From Hyphomicrobiales bacterium (GTDB taxonomy: Bacteria; Pseudomonadota; Alphaproteobacteria; Rhizobiales; Rhizobiaceae), in contig UCMT01000035.1 of assembly GCA_900473795.1 (NCBI GenBank), positions 1 through 64,000 on the forward strand: DNA of 64,000 nt, written 5' to 3'. This document shows positions 1 to 7,876 of the stretch, in pieces (position 1 is the stretch's first letter; every line of letters starts with the position of its first letter). Both the position numbers and the translations under genes were made by a program. The notes beneath the pieces were generated by a model. The model saw only the letters and a program-made list of their open reading frames with translations, made no database searches and was not told the origin of the DNA.

Positions 1-450
1 GGTCTGCGTCAGAAACGGCAGATTGGGAAAGCCGAAGGCGGTCATCAGTTCATTGAGCGGACCCATCGTAGGATTGAGAATCTGGCGGGCAATCAAGGCG
101 ACGGCAACGGGCGCTACCAGCATCGGCACTAGAAAGCTGACCCGGAACAGACCTTCGCCGGGTACGCGACGGTTGAGTGCCAGCGCCACGGAAAAACCGA
201 TGACATACTGCAGCGTCACCGCGACAGAAGCGATGATCGTCGTCGTCCAGGTGACACTCCAGAAGCGCGGATTCTGAAGCAGTTCCGTATAGTTGCCGAA
301 GCCGACGAAACGCGCGGGGATCGGCGGCACGAGCCGCAGGCTCATGAAGCTGGTGGTCAGCGAATAGATCAGAGGGAAGATCGAGATCACCAGCACGATC
401 AGCAACGCCGGCCAGATGAAGAAGTGTTTGATCGGGTCGTTGCGGGTCAT
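1..450 (-). CDS. Sugar ABC transporter permease, MalF/UgpA type (N-terminal part, cut by window edge)
   Basis: The first 150 codons of a binding-protein-dependent sugar permease read leftward off the edge. The protein begins MTRNDPIKHFFIWPALL and has a first membrane segment at about residues 10-30, a periplasmic stretch containing FVGFGNYTELL, then further hydrophobic segments. This layout is typical of MalF/UgpA-like permeases of the CUT1 class, which import di- and oligosaccharides or polyols. The ATG overlaps the ribokinase stop as ATGA, so it is translationally coupled to the rbsK-like gene upstream. It belongs to a different transporter family from the ribose-type permeases further right, so a second importer probably continues beyond the window. 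The substrate cannot be inferred. Confidence 0.85.
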   Translation of the reverse strand, partial: MTRNDPIKHFFIWPALLIVLVISIFPLIYSLTTSFMSLRLVPPIPARFVGFGNYTELLQNPRFWSVTWTTTIIASVAVTLQYVIGFSVALALNRRVPGEGLFRVSFLVPMLVAPVAVALIARQILNPTMGPLNELMTAFGFPNLPFLTQT

Positions 451-1358
451 GCTGCGCCTCCTTTCTGGAGAAGCGCTTCGATTTCTTCGATCTTCGGCAT
501 GGCAGGCGCGGTACCCCGCCGCGTCACCGCAATACCGGCGGTCGCGCAGCCGAAACGCACGGCCTCGACCGGACTAGCGCCCCGCGAGAGCGCTGCCGAG
601 AAGCCACCGACAAATGCGTCGCCGGCGCCGGTAGTATCAATGACCGCTCCCGACGAGATCGCCGGAACATGAACCGATTGTCCGGCCGTATGATAGAGCA
701 CACCGCGACCACCCAGGGTGATCAGCACGGCTTTCACGCCCTTGGCAAGAAAGGCGTCGCCAGCCCGTCTGGCGTCGTCGAGTGTGTCGAGCGGAAAACC
801 GACGATGGCGGCTGCCTCGGTTTCGTTTGGCACGATATAGTCACAGAGCGGATAGATCGTGTCTGGAAACGGCTCGGCCGGCGCTGGATTGAAAACAGTG
901 GTAACGCCGGCCGCATAGGCGATTTCGAGGGCACGCTGCGCCGCTTCGGCCGGTTGTTCGAGCTGGGTCACGAAAACAGCCGATTGCTCGATGGTCTCGC
1001 GTGCCGCCTCGACATCACCAACGCCGATGGTGCCTGCGGCACCTGGATAGACGATAATCGCATTGTCGCCGTCACCGTCATTGACGTAGATGAAGGCAGC
1101 GCCGGTTGGCATATCGTCCATCTGCACAACCTTCGGCGTCACGCCTGCTTCCGCATAGGTTTTCAGCGCCATGTCGCCGAACGCGTCGCGGCCGATCTTC
1201 GAGATGAAGGAAACTGTTCCACCGGCGCGGGCAGCAGCGACAGCCTGGTTGGATCCCTTGCCGCCCGGGCCTACCGCAAAGCCGGTCCCGGTGATGGGCT
1301 TGGCCAGATAGGCCGTGTCGGCGACGAAAATCCCGAGGATCGAAACACCCACCTTCAT
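447..1358 (-). CDS. rbsK: Ribokinase-like PfkB sugar kinase
   Basis: A 303-residue PfkB-family kinase, normal ribokinase length, that would phosphorylate a pentose or related sugar with ATP in the cytoplasm. The N-terminal substrate motif GGKGSNQAVAAARAG lies at residues 32-46, and the C-terminal signature DTTGAGDAF at residues 241-249 carries the catalytic Asp247. It lies 12 bp downstream of the RbsD-like gene and overlaps the next permease gene by ATGA, so the three form one leftward unit. The RbsD-RbsK pairing suggests ribose or a ribose-like aldose, but the transporter partner is MalF-type, so the true substrate is uncertain. Confidence 0.85.
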   Translation of the reverse strand: MKVGVSILGIFVADTAYLAKPITGTGFAVGPGGKGSNQAVAAARAGGTVSFISKIGRDAFGDMALKTYAEAGVTPKVVQMDDMPTGAAFIYVNDGDGDNAIIVYPGAAGTIGVGDVEAARETIEQSAVFVTQLEQPAEAAQRALEIAYAAGVTTVFNPAPAEPFPDTIYPLCDYIVPNETEAAAIVGFPLDTLDDARRAGDAFLAKGVKAVLITLGGRGVLYHTAGQSVHVPAISSGAVIDTTGAGDAFVGGFSAALSRGASPVEAVRFGCATAGIAVTRRGTAPAMPKIEEIEALLQKGGAA

Positions 1359-1370
1359 TATCGTTTCCCC

Positions 1371-1826
1371 TCAAACGGTTTCCGGCGGAATCACGCCTTT
1401 GGTGAACAGGAAGCAGCCGTAGAAGCGGTTTTCGCCCGTGGTGATGACGCAATAGGCCTTTTTGGCCTCCTCATAGAAGGCGAAACGCTCGATGCCATAC
1501 ATCGGCGCCGGCTTGGCCTCGAAGCCGTCGATAACGGCCTGGACTTCCTGCTGCACGGGAGGGATCTCGTCCGGCGCGCCCATGATTTCCATTCGTCCGG
1601 CAGATGGCTGCAGCGGCGTGTCCAGCGGCATTACCGAAAGAATAGCTTTGATGGCACGGGCAGCGGACACATTCTCTACGCGCAGCAGCTTGCCGAGCAC
1701 CGTTTGCCGGGCAATGGAATCCGAAGGAAAATTGGTGTCGGAAACGACGACCGTGTCGCCATGCCCCATGGACCGGAGCGCGTGCAGCACATCCGCATTC
1801 AGAGCCGGATCGATATTCTTCAGCAT
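1371..1826 (-). CDS. RbsD/FucU family sugar pyranase or mutarotase
   Basis: A 151-residue protein of the RbsD/FucU family, which catalyses interconversion of sugar anomers or ring forms before phosphorylation. The N-terminal MLKNIDPALNADVLHALRSMGHGD carries the conserved family His (in GHGD), followed by VVSDTNFPS. Length (about 150) is closer to FucU than to the shorter RbsD. A good GGAGG ribosome site precedes the ATG. It directly precedes the rbsK-like gene on the same strand, so it probably feeds that kinase. I cannot choose between fucose- and ribose-type specificity. Confidence 0.85.
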   Translation of the reverse strand: MLKNIDPALNADVLHALRSMGHGDTVVVSDTNFPSDSIARQTVLGKLLRVENVSAARAIKAILSVMPLDTPLQPSAGRMEIMGAPDEIPPVQQEVQAVIDGFEAKPAPMYGIERFAFYEEAKKAYCVITTGENRFYGCFLFTKGVIPPETV

Positions 1827-1983
1827 GAAAATCCTCCCTCAGTTGCACCATTTCGCAGCGACGCGCCGCAAAATGGACCCCATAACCGCCAGGTGGTAAC
1901 GCCTTGCGATTTCCTCTAATTCCGTTGTTTTCGAGCGCCACAGTCGTTAAGGCATCCTCCGTCCGCTTTCCAGAACGAACAGA

Positions 1984-3042
1984 TCAGGCTTTTTCGGACA
2001 CGACGCTCTTTGCTCTCCAGAATTCTAAAAGGAGCAACCGACCGAATATGCCCGTGCCTGAGCGGAGCGCGGAAACGCCGATCAGAAGTGCCCCCCAGAT
2101 TGCAATTGTCAGGAACTGGCTAAAGTTCATCAAATTGAACGCGGAGGAGATCAGCTGCAAGAGCAGCAACGCAGCAAACAACCCTGATACTTTTCCGGTG
2201 CCGCCATATGGATTGATGCCCCCCAGAACCGCCGCCAGGATGCTGATGAGAAGGAAACTCTCGCCATAGGACGCGTTGGCAGAATTGAATCGGGCCATCA
2301 TTACAAGCCCGCCGCATCCTGCAAGCGCGCCCGATAAGGCATACGTCAAAAGCAAAACTCGTTTGACATGTATGCCCGAGAACTGGGCAGCTTTCTCGTT
2401 GGCGCCGACAAGGTAGAGCTTCTGACCGAAGGATGATCGCCGAAGAACCACCGACACGAACACGCAAAGGACACCAAACAGCAGGAACGCAAGCGGTACG
2501 CCCAGAAAGGTTCCATTTCCAATCGCAACGATTGGATCTGGAAAGCCTGACAAGACATTTCCACGCGTCAGTCCAATGGCAAGACCCTTACAGGCGATCA
2601 TGGTCCCCAGTGTGGCCAGAATGGGGGATACACCGAAATAGGCGATGATGAGGCCGTTCAGCAGGCCTACCAGGATTGCGACGGCGAGGCCCGCGGCAAC
2701 CGCGCCGACTTGCCAGGTCAGCCAAAGCACGCTTCCAGAAGCGCCCCATGGAATTGTGAACTGCAATACCGACGCTATCGTCAAAGCGCAGAGATTGGCG
2801 GTCGAAATGATCGACAAATTCAGCCCGCCGGAAAGGAGCGCAAGCATCATCGCAAGAGCAAGAATGCCAAGTTCCGGGGTCTGAAAGGCTATCGACTGAA
2901 ATGTTCCCACACTCAGTAGCCGATCGCCGAGAATGAGGCCAAACACCGCTAGAAGAGCCATGAAAATGGAAGCAAGCGTCACCGTCGTGGCGTTCTCTCG
3001 AACGAAACGGGATATGAGAGGTCGATTGGCAGACGGCTTCAT
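1984..3042 (-). CDS. Ribose-type ABC transporter permease (second of two)
   Basis: A 352-residue RbsC/LsrD-like membrane permease of the CUT2 class, with about eight to ten hydrophobic segments and the family sequence LALAMMLALLSGGLNLS near residues 60-80. I chose the ATG at 3042 (protein MKPSANRPLISRF) because AAGGAGAT lies just upstream; an open frame extends to 3135 but lacks such a site and overlaps the neighbouring gene. It is the last gene of the leftward importer operon, 25 bp after the first permease. Two distinct permeases, as here, are also the arrangement of Lsr- and Rha-type importers, where a heterodimer forms the channel. Confidence 0.87.
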   Translation of the reverse strand: MKPSANRPLISRFVRENATTVTLASIFMALLAVFGLILGDRLLSVGTFQSIAFQTPELGILALAMMLALLSGGLNLSIISTANLCALTIASVLQFTIPWGASGSVLWLTWQVGAVAAGLAVAILVGLLNGLIIAYFGVSPILATLGTMIACKGLAIGLTRGNVLSGFPDPIVAIGNGTFLGVPLAFLLFGVLCVFVSVVLRRSSFGQKLYLVGANEKAAQFSGIHVKRVLLLTYALSGALAGCGGLVMMARFNSANASYGESFLLISILAAVLGGINPYGGTGKVSGLFAALLLLQLISSAFNLMNFSQFLTIAIWGALLIGVSALRSGTGIFGRLLLLEFWRAKSVVSEKA

Positions 3043-3067
3043 GGTGATCTCCTTCCTAAGACGCGAG

Positions 3068-4045
3068 TCAAGCATACCGACGCCGCTGAGACAGCGCAGT
3101 CGCCGAGACCGCAAGCAGAATAACGCAGCCGACAAAGAACTGATTCCAGTATGAGGACACGCCCAGCAATATCAGTCCGTTCTGCAAAATTGCGATGAGC
3201 ATCACACCCAATACGGCGCCAAACACGGAGCCGTTGCCACCGGTCAGACTCGCGCCGCCAAGAACGACAGCCGCAAGCACTTCGAGTTCCTTGCCGATAA
3301 GCGTCGTCGGGGTAACCGATTGGGCCAGTTGGGCTTGCGATATTGATGCGATCGCGGCCATGAACCCCATATAGCCGTAGACAAGGCACCTCAGGCCGAA
3401 AACATGAAAACCAAGGCGTTCGGCGGCTATCTCATTCCCCCCCACGGCATATATTTGACGACCGATGTTTGTCTTGTTGAGCAAGACCCAGGTCATAAAG
3501 AATGCGACCACTAGCAACAGCGCCTGGAAATTGATTGCATAAGGAAATCCATTACTGTCGGTGAATTCGAACCACCAGATCCCTTCGCGAAAATAGCTGG
3601 GAAGGGAGGTGATATAGTCGCCGCGGGTGATATATATCAGTAATCCAAAAAAAATATTGAGAGTGGATATAGTCACAATAACGGAAGAGATGCGAACCTT
3701 ATGAATGATAGCCGCATTGAATAGCCCACATAGTATACCAGTGCAGCAGGCGACAAAGAACACTCCGAACCACCCAATTGGATAGGTCTTGGCAATCGTG
3801 AGAGCCACATATTGGGCGACGCTGGCTATGGCAGTAAAGGAGATGTCGATCCCACCGAACACCAAGACCACAAGCAGACCGGCTGCAAGAATGCCTGCAA
3901 ACGAGGTGGAAGTGAGAAGGTCGAAAAGGTTTTGCAGCGTCAGAAAACTGTCCGTTGCTGCCGTGAGGAACATGGATAATACGACGACGACCGCAAGCAG
4001 CCAAAATTCGTGACTTCGTGTCCAGCGTTGAATTGTCTTAGGCAT
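3068..4045 (-). CDS. Ribose-type ABC transporter permease (first of two)
   Basis: A 325-residue CUT2 permease with multiple membrane segments and the characteristic GGIDISFTAIASVAQYVAL stretch near residues 60-80 and VLGGASLTGGNGSVFGAVLG near the C-terminus. The ATG at 4045 (MPKTIQRWTRSHEF) is preferred over the upstream in-frame start at 4129, which would lie deep within the ATPase gene; the chosen start still overlaps the ATPase end by 8 bp, consistent with coupled translation. It should pair with the permease at 1984-3042 and the ATPase at 4038-5522. Confidence 0.87.
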   Translation of the reverse strand: MPKTIQRWTRSHEFWLLAVVVVLSMFLTAATDSFLTLQNLFDLLTSTSFAGILAAGLLVVLVFGGIDISFTAIASVAQYVALTIAKTYPIGWFGVFFVACCTGILCGLFNAAIIHKVRISSVIVTISTLNIFFGLLIYITRGDYITSLPSYFREGIWWFEFTDSNGFPYAINFQALLLVVAFFMTWVLLNKTNIGRQIYAVGGNEIAAERLGFHVFGLRCLVYGYMGFMAAIASISQAQLAQSVTPTTLIGKELEVLAAVVLGGASLTGGNGSVFGAVLGVMLIAILQNGLILLGVSSYWNQFFVGCVILLAVSATALSQRRRYA

Positions 4046-5522
4046 AGATAACCTCTTGCAGATTTCTCTCGGTCGATGAAAGCGGATGGACTTCGCTGAC
4101 GAGCTTGCCTTGCCGCATGACCAGGACACGATGGGTGTGGTAGAAGACCTCCTGGGCTTCGTCGGAGATGAGCAGTACCCCGACGCCTTCTGCCGCCAAT
4201 CGGTGCACTATCTCATAGATTCCGTCCTTGGCCTTGATGTCCACGCCGACGGTTGGGCTATCGAGTATCAGCACGCGGGGTTTGGTGGCCATCCACTTGC
4301 CCAACACCACCCGTTGCTGGTTGCCTCCTGACAGAGTTCCGACAGGATTTTCGAGGTCGGACACTTTCGTGTTCAGGCGAACGATCCAATCACCGGCTGC
4401 GGCTACACGTTCGGCGGGGTCGATGAGGCCGAATTTGCCGGCCAAGCTGTCAAGGACCGTCGCGAGGATGTTTGCAGAAATGGGCTGCCCCAGCGCCAGG
4501 CCGAGCATCAACCTGTCTTCCGGGACGTAAGCCACGCCGCTGGCTATTGCGACACGATTGGAGCTGGCTATCAGCGGCTTCCCGGAGACTTCGATCGTGC
4601 CGCGGGATGGTGGATTCATACCGAAGATGCTGAGTGCGAGTTCCGTCCGTCCGGAGCCCAAAAGCCCGGTAAGGCCGACGATCTCTCCTTTGCGAATGTC
4701 GAAGCTGATATCCTCGTAGTGGCCTGGTCGAGTCAGGTTTCGAACCGCCAGCACAACCTCCGCAGCTTCGCCTCCGGGCCGCGGAGGCGCATAGTCGAAT
4801 TCATGTCCGGTCATCAAGGTCTCGAGCCGCCGCGAAGTGATTTCGCTGGCATCGAAGGTCCCCACCTTACCGCCGTCACGCAGAACCGTTACGCGCTCGG
4901 CTATCTCCATTACTTCATCGAGACGGTGGGATACGAACACCGTGCAAATGTCTCTGCTCTTAAGGTCGTTGACGACACGCAGCAGAGAATCCACCTCATG
5001 CCGGGTCAACGAGGCGGTGGGCTCGTCCATGATGACCAGCTTTGCGTCGGCGGCCATGGCGCGGCAAATCGCAACCAGTTGCCGGTTTGCGATAGAGAGG
5101 TCCGACACCATCGTCTCCAGGTCGAGATTGACGTTGATGCGGGCCATCGCTTTCGCCGCAATGTCACTTATGCGGTTCCAATTCGCGGGCCGAGGCAAGC
5201 CCATGTGGCTGCCGATGGCGATGTTCTCCGCCACGGACAAATTGGGAAAGAGGGAGAGATCCTGATAGATGACCTGGATGCCACTCTTGGTGGAAAGAAT
5301 GGGGTCCAAACGAGAATGTTCGCGACCCTCCAGAACGATGCGACCACCCGGATCGGGCGCCTGCACGCCAGCAATAATCTTGATCAGGGTGGATTTGCCC
5401 GAACCATTTTCGCCAACAAGACAGTGAACTTCGCCGGCCTCCAGCGACAGATCGACATCTCGAAGCGCACGAACTCCGCCGAAGTGCTTGGAGATATGGG
5501 CCAATTCAAGGAATGCGGTCAT
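4038..5522 (-). CDS. Ribose-type ABC transporter ATP-binding protein (two fused ATPase domains)
   Basis: A 494-residue RbsA/MglA/LsrA-like protein that powers sugar uptake at the inner membrane. The first domain has Walker A GENGSGKST at residues 37-45 and Walker B VIMDEPTASL. The second domain has the usual degenerate Walker A (GLLGSGRTE), an intact signature LSGGNQQR and LILDSPTVGVD. This asymmetry is normal for the family. It lies between the binding-protein gene upstream (about 80 bp gap) and the first permease gene, which it overlaps by 8 bp. Confidence 0.92.
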   Translation of the reverse strand: MTAFLELAHISKHFGGVRALRDVDLSLEAGEVHCLVGENGSGKSTLIKIIAGVQAPDPGGRIVLEGREHSRLDPILSTKSGIQVIYQDLSLFPNLSVAENIAIGSHMGLPRPANWNRISDIAAKAMARINVNLDLETMVSDLSIANRQLVAICRAMAADAKLVIMDEPTASLTRHEVDSLLRVVNDLKSRDICTVFVSHRLDEVMEIAERVTVLRDGGKVGTFDASEITSRRLETLMTGHEFDYAPPRPGGEAAEVVLAVRNLTRPGHYEDISFDIRKGEIVGLTGLLGSGRTELALSIFGMNPPSRGTIEVSGKPLIASSNRVAIASGVAYVPEDRLMLGLALGQPISANILATVLDSLAGKFGLIDPAERVAAAGDWIVRLNTKVSDLENPVGTLSGGNQQRVVLGKWMATKPRVLILDSPTVGVDIKAKDGIYEIVHRLAAEGVGVLLISDEAQEVFYHTHRVLVMRQGKLVSEVHPLSSTERNLQEVIYA

Positions 5523-5604
5523 AGTGGGCTTTACCCTTAGTAGCTGGCATCGGTCCTGCTGCAGGCGAGCCAGGGCCCGCCTGCGGTATTTCCTGCAAGG
5601 ACAG

Positions 5605-6603
5605 CTAGAGACCCTGGGCGATCAGGCCATCCACGGTTTCTTTGTTGATGTGGGTGATCTTGTCGACCTTGATGAGCTTTCCGGGAACATCCACCGTAGC
5701 CTTGCCGAGACCGGGAACATCCATCCCGTCCTCGATTTTCGTTCCATCGAGGACCAATCTGGCGACGGCAGCCATCGCATAGCCAGCTTCTCTCGGGTTC
5801 CACATGAAACCTTCCCGAATGACGCCGTCCATGATCAGGTCCTTGGCCTGCGACGGCAGCACCGTGCCTATGACGGCAACCCGCTTGCTCAGGTGCTTTT
5901 CCTTCACGGCGTTGCCGGCGGCGATCGGACCGTTCGAGCCAAACGCCAGAATACCCTTGAGCTTCGGATAGGCCTTCAGCACGTCGATAGTCGTGCGGTA
6001 GGCGCTGTCGATTTCGTCGGCGCCAGGGAAGCGATCGGCCACCAGGTTCATCTTGGGATAATGTGCCTTTTGATAGGCGATGGCCGCGTCGGCCCACTTG
6101 TTGTGCAGCGGGGTAGTCAGGGTGCCGACATAGACGACATAGTCCCCTTCCTCGCCCATTTCCTTGGCGAGGCTCTGCATTTGGACTTCGCCGAACTTGG
6201 TCGAGTCAATGAGTTCGACGTCCCAGTCGCGGCCCTCCTGTTCCGGCCCCTCGTGGACAATTACTTTGATGCCTGCTGCCTGAGCCCGCTTGAGCACAGG
6301 CTCACACGCCTTGACGTCCAGGGGCACAAGGCCGATCACGTCCACCTTCTTGGCGATCAGATCTTCCAGCAGCTTGACCTGCTGGGCCGGATCGATGTTT
6401 GCCGGACCGGTCATAGAAACGTCGATGTTGAATTGATTCCCTGCCTCCTGCAGGCCGCGCTCAAGGGCACCGAAGTACGGGATGCCGGCAATCTTGACGA
6501 CAGTCACCATGACTGGGTTGGCCGCCATCGCGAGGTTTGGCGTGGCAACCAGCCATGCCACGCCTGCGGCCAAAGAAAACTTCAAAATGTCACGACGTTT
6601 CAT
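5605..6603 (-). CDS. Periplasmic sugar-binding protein of the ribose/LsrB/RhaS type
   Basis: A 332-residue periplasmic binding protein (Peripla_BP_4 class). The N-terminus MKRRDILKFSLAAGVAW followed by a hydrophobic stretch and ATPNLAMAANP is a secretion signal, possibly twin-arginine, with cleavage near residue 28. The mature part follows the LsrB/RhaS pattern: GIPYFGALERGLQEAG, DPAQQVKLLEDLIAKKVD, and a hinge GILAFGSNGPIAAGNAV. It would deliver substrate to the two permeases and double ATPase encoded immediately downstream. Resemblance to LsrB/RhaS raises deoxy-sugars or AI-2-like molecules as possible ligands, but no lsrK/lsrF/lsrG genes are present, so this is only a family-level hint. 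Confidence 0.88.
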   Translation of the reverse strand: MKRRDILKFSLAAGVAWLVATPNLAMAANPVMVTVVKIAGIPYFGALERGLQEAGNQFNIDVSMTGPANIDPAQQVKLLEDLIAKKVDVIGLVPLDVKACEPVLKRAQAAGIKVIVHEGPEQEGRDWDVELIDSTKFGEVQMQSLAKEMGEEGDYVVYVGTLTTPLHNKWADAAIAYQKAHYPKMNLVADRFPGADEIDSAYRTTIDVLKAYPKLKGILAFGSNGPIAAGNAVKEKHLSKRVAVIGTVLPSQAKDLIMDGVIREGFMWNPREAGYAMAAVARLVLDGTKIEDGMDVPGLGKATVDVPGKLIKVDKITHINKETVDGLIAQGL

Positions 6604-6681
6604 GCTCTTCTCCTCCTGTGAGCGTTGTAGACTCTAGATTTTCGGAATTGCGTCTGCGGCCAGTCGCCGCCAGCTGTCGCC

Positions 6682-7527
6682 TCAGAGGCCGTAGCGTGTC
6701 GCCAAGCCGCGCAAATACGGCAGCCCTTGATCAAGTACAGCGCCAGCATTGGGCGCGGCCGGCCGCCACATGCAGAGTGCCGCAGCAAGCTGTGGCGGTA
6801 CCGAGACAAAGCTTTCAATGACAAGATCGCCATCGAATCCGGTGTCGCGCAATGTCCGGAAGACCAGTTCCCAATCTACGGTACCGGTGCCTGGTACACC
6901 GCGATGACTTTCGGAAAGGTGAATATAGGGAGAGCGTCCCGCGGCCCGGCGGATGCCGTCGTCGAAACCATTCTCCTCTACGTTCATGTGATAGGTGTCG
7001 AGGTGGACGAAGGTATTCGGTTCATCGATTTGCTCAAGCAGCCACATTCCTTGCGCGGCCGTATTGAGGATGTGGGTGTCGAAGCGTGTGCAAGGTTCGA
7101 CACCGAACGTCATGCCGAGTTCAGCAGCGCGCCGCGCTACCGGCTTCAGTGCCCGAACCACCGCTTCGTACTCGCGACTTGTTGGGGGAACACCGGTCTT
7201 GTAGCCGAGCGCCGAGTAGGTGACGCCAGTCAGCATGGAGCACCCAATGTGGTGAGCGGCGTCAAGAACTTGAAACAGATATTGCGAACAGGCTTCCGGA
7301 GCCAGGTGCGCCATCTTGTCTTCGGGCAGGCAAAGCGACGCGGTTGCCTGAAGACCATGATCTCGGATTATCGACTTTGCGTGATCCAGATCGATTTTGG
7401 CCGGCTCGAACAAAGGGATCTCGATTATTTCCAGCCCATATCGCGCCGCCTCAGGGATCGCGGCGTTGGCCGCCTCTGTCGTCCACTCGGGCGCCCACAG
7501 ACTGAAGTGCATTCCAAATTTTGTCAT
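6682..7527 (-). CDS. D-tagatose/D-psicose 3-epimerase-like sugar isomerase
   Basis: A 281-residue xylose-isomerase-like TIM barrel. The metal ligands expected for ketose 3-epimerases are visible: Glu144 (in GVEPCTRFD), Asp177 (LDTYHMN), His203 (YIHLSESH) and Glu238 (VIESF). The start at 7527 (MTKFGMHFSLWAPE) follows GGGAGGAT; an upstream open frame to 7677 lacks a ribosome site. It is the first gene of the leftward importer operon and faces the E1 operon across a shared intergenic region. It likely epimerises an incoming ketose at C3 before phosphorylation by the PfkB kinase at 11405-12361. Exact substrate unknown. Confidence 0.87.
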   Translation of the reverse strand: MTKFGMHFSLWAPEWTTEAANAAIPEAARYGLEIIEIPLFEPAKIDLDHAKSIIRDHGLQATASLCLPEDKMAHLAPEACSQYLFQVLDAAHHIGCSMLTGVTYSALGYKTGVPPTSREYEAVVRALKPVARRAAELGMTFGVEPCTRFDTHILNTAAQGMWLLEQIDEPNTFVHLDTYHMNVEENGFDDGIRRAAGRSPYIHLSESHRGVPGTGTVDWELVFRTLRDTGFDGDLVIESFVSVPPQLAAALCMWRPAAPNAGAVLDQGLPYLRGLATRYGL

Positions 7528-7876
7528 TGCATTTATCCTCCCGTAATCCGCTGCAGAGCCAACAAGAACGCTGCACCCGGACAGCGTCAGCGCGACGTCG
7601 GCAAATGGCCCTCTTCGCGACGTTTGTTCGCCGCTGATCATTATGGGGATGGTTATCGAAAAATTCTCAAACGTCAACGCATATATCTATTTAAAAACAC
7701 ATTTGTTGCAGCAATCTGACGCCATGCCACGCCACGGCATAGCCATTCCGTTGTATTTGTACGATAATCGCTGAAAATTATCGAACACAATAATCTTTCT
7801 TGAAATACATTTGACGTAACGATATATGTCTAGTGGCTAAGGGGATTGACCCCGGCAAATCCCATCGGAGGTCAGA
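7528..7876. promoter_or_regulatory. Divergent intergenic region with an inverted-repeat operator candidate
   Basis: This 349-bp AT-rich region separates the leftward epimerase/importer operon from the rightward E1 operon and must hold both promoters. The clearest element is an inverted repeat, CGATAAT at 7762-7768 and ATTATCG at 7777-7783 with an 8-bp spacer. A TTGACG hexamer at 7811-7816 could be a rightward -35 box, without a convincing -10. CGGAGG near 7866 is the E1 ribosome site. The SorC-type regulator at 12508-13494 is the natural candidate to bind here; this is inference from position. Confidence 0.5.

Noticed and set aside
669-1919. Plus-strand open frame of 416 codons
   Set aside because: Lies opposite the rbsK- and rbsD-like genes, has no ribosome site and no family-like sequence; a GC-rich antisense shadow.
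5605-6603. Binding protein as a true AI-2 receptor (LsrB)
   Set aside because: Only family-level resemblance; the lsrK, lsrF and lsrG genes are missing, so AI-2 use cannot be claimed.
4719-6621. Long plus-strand frames opposite the ATPase and binding-protein genes
   Set aside because: Mirror frames of well-recognised genes without start signals.
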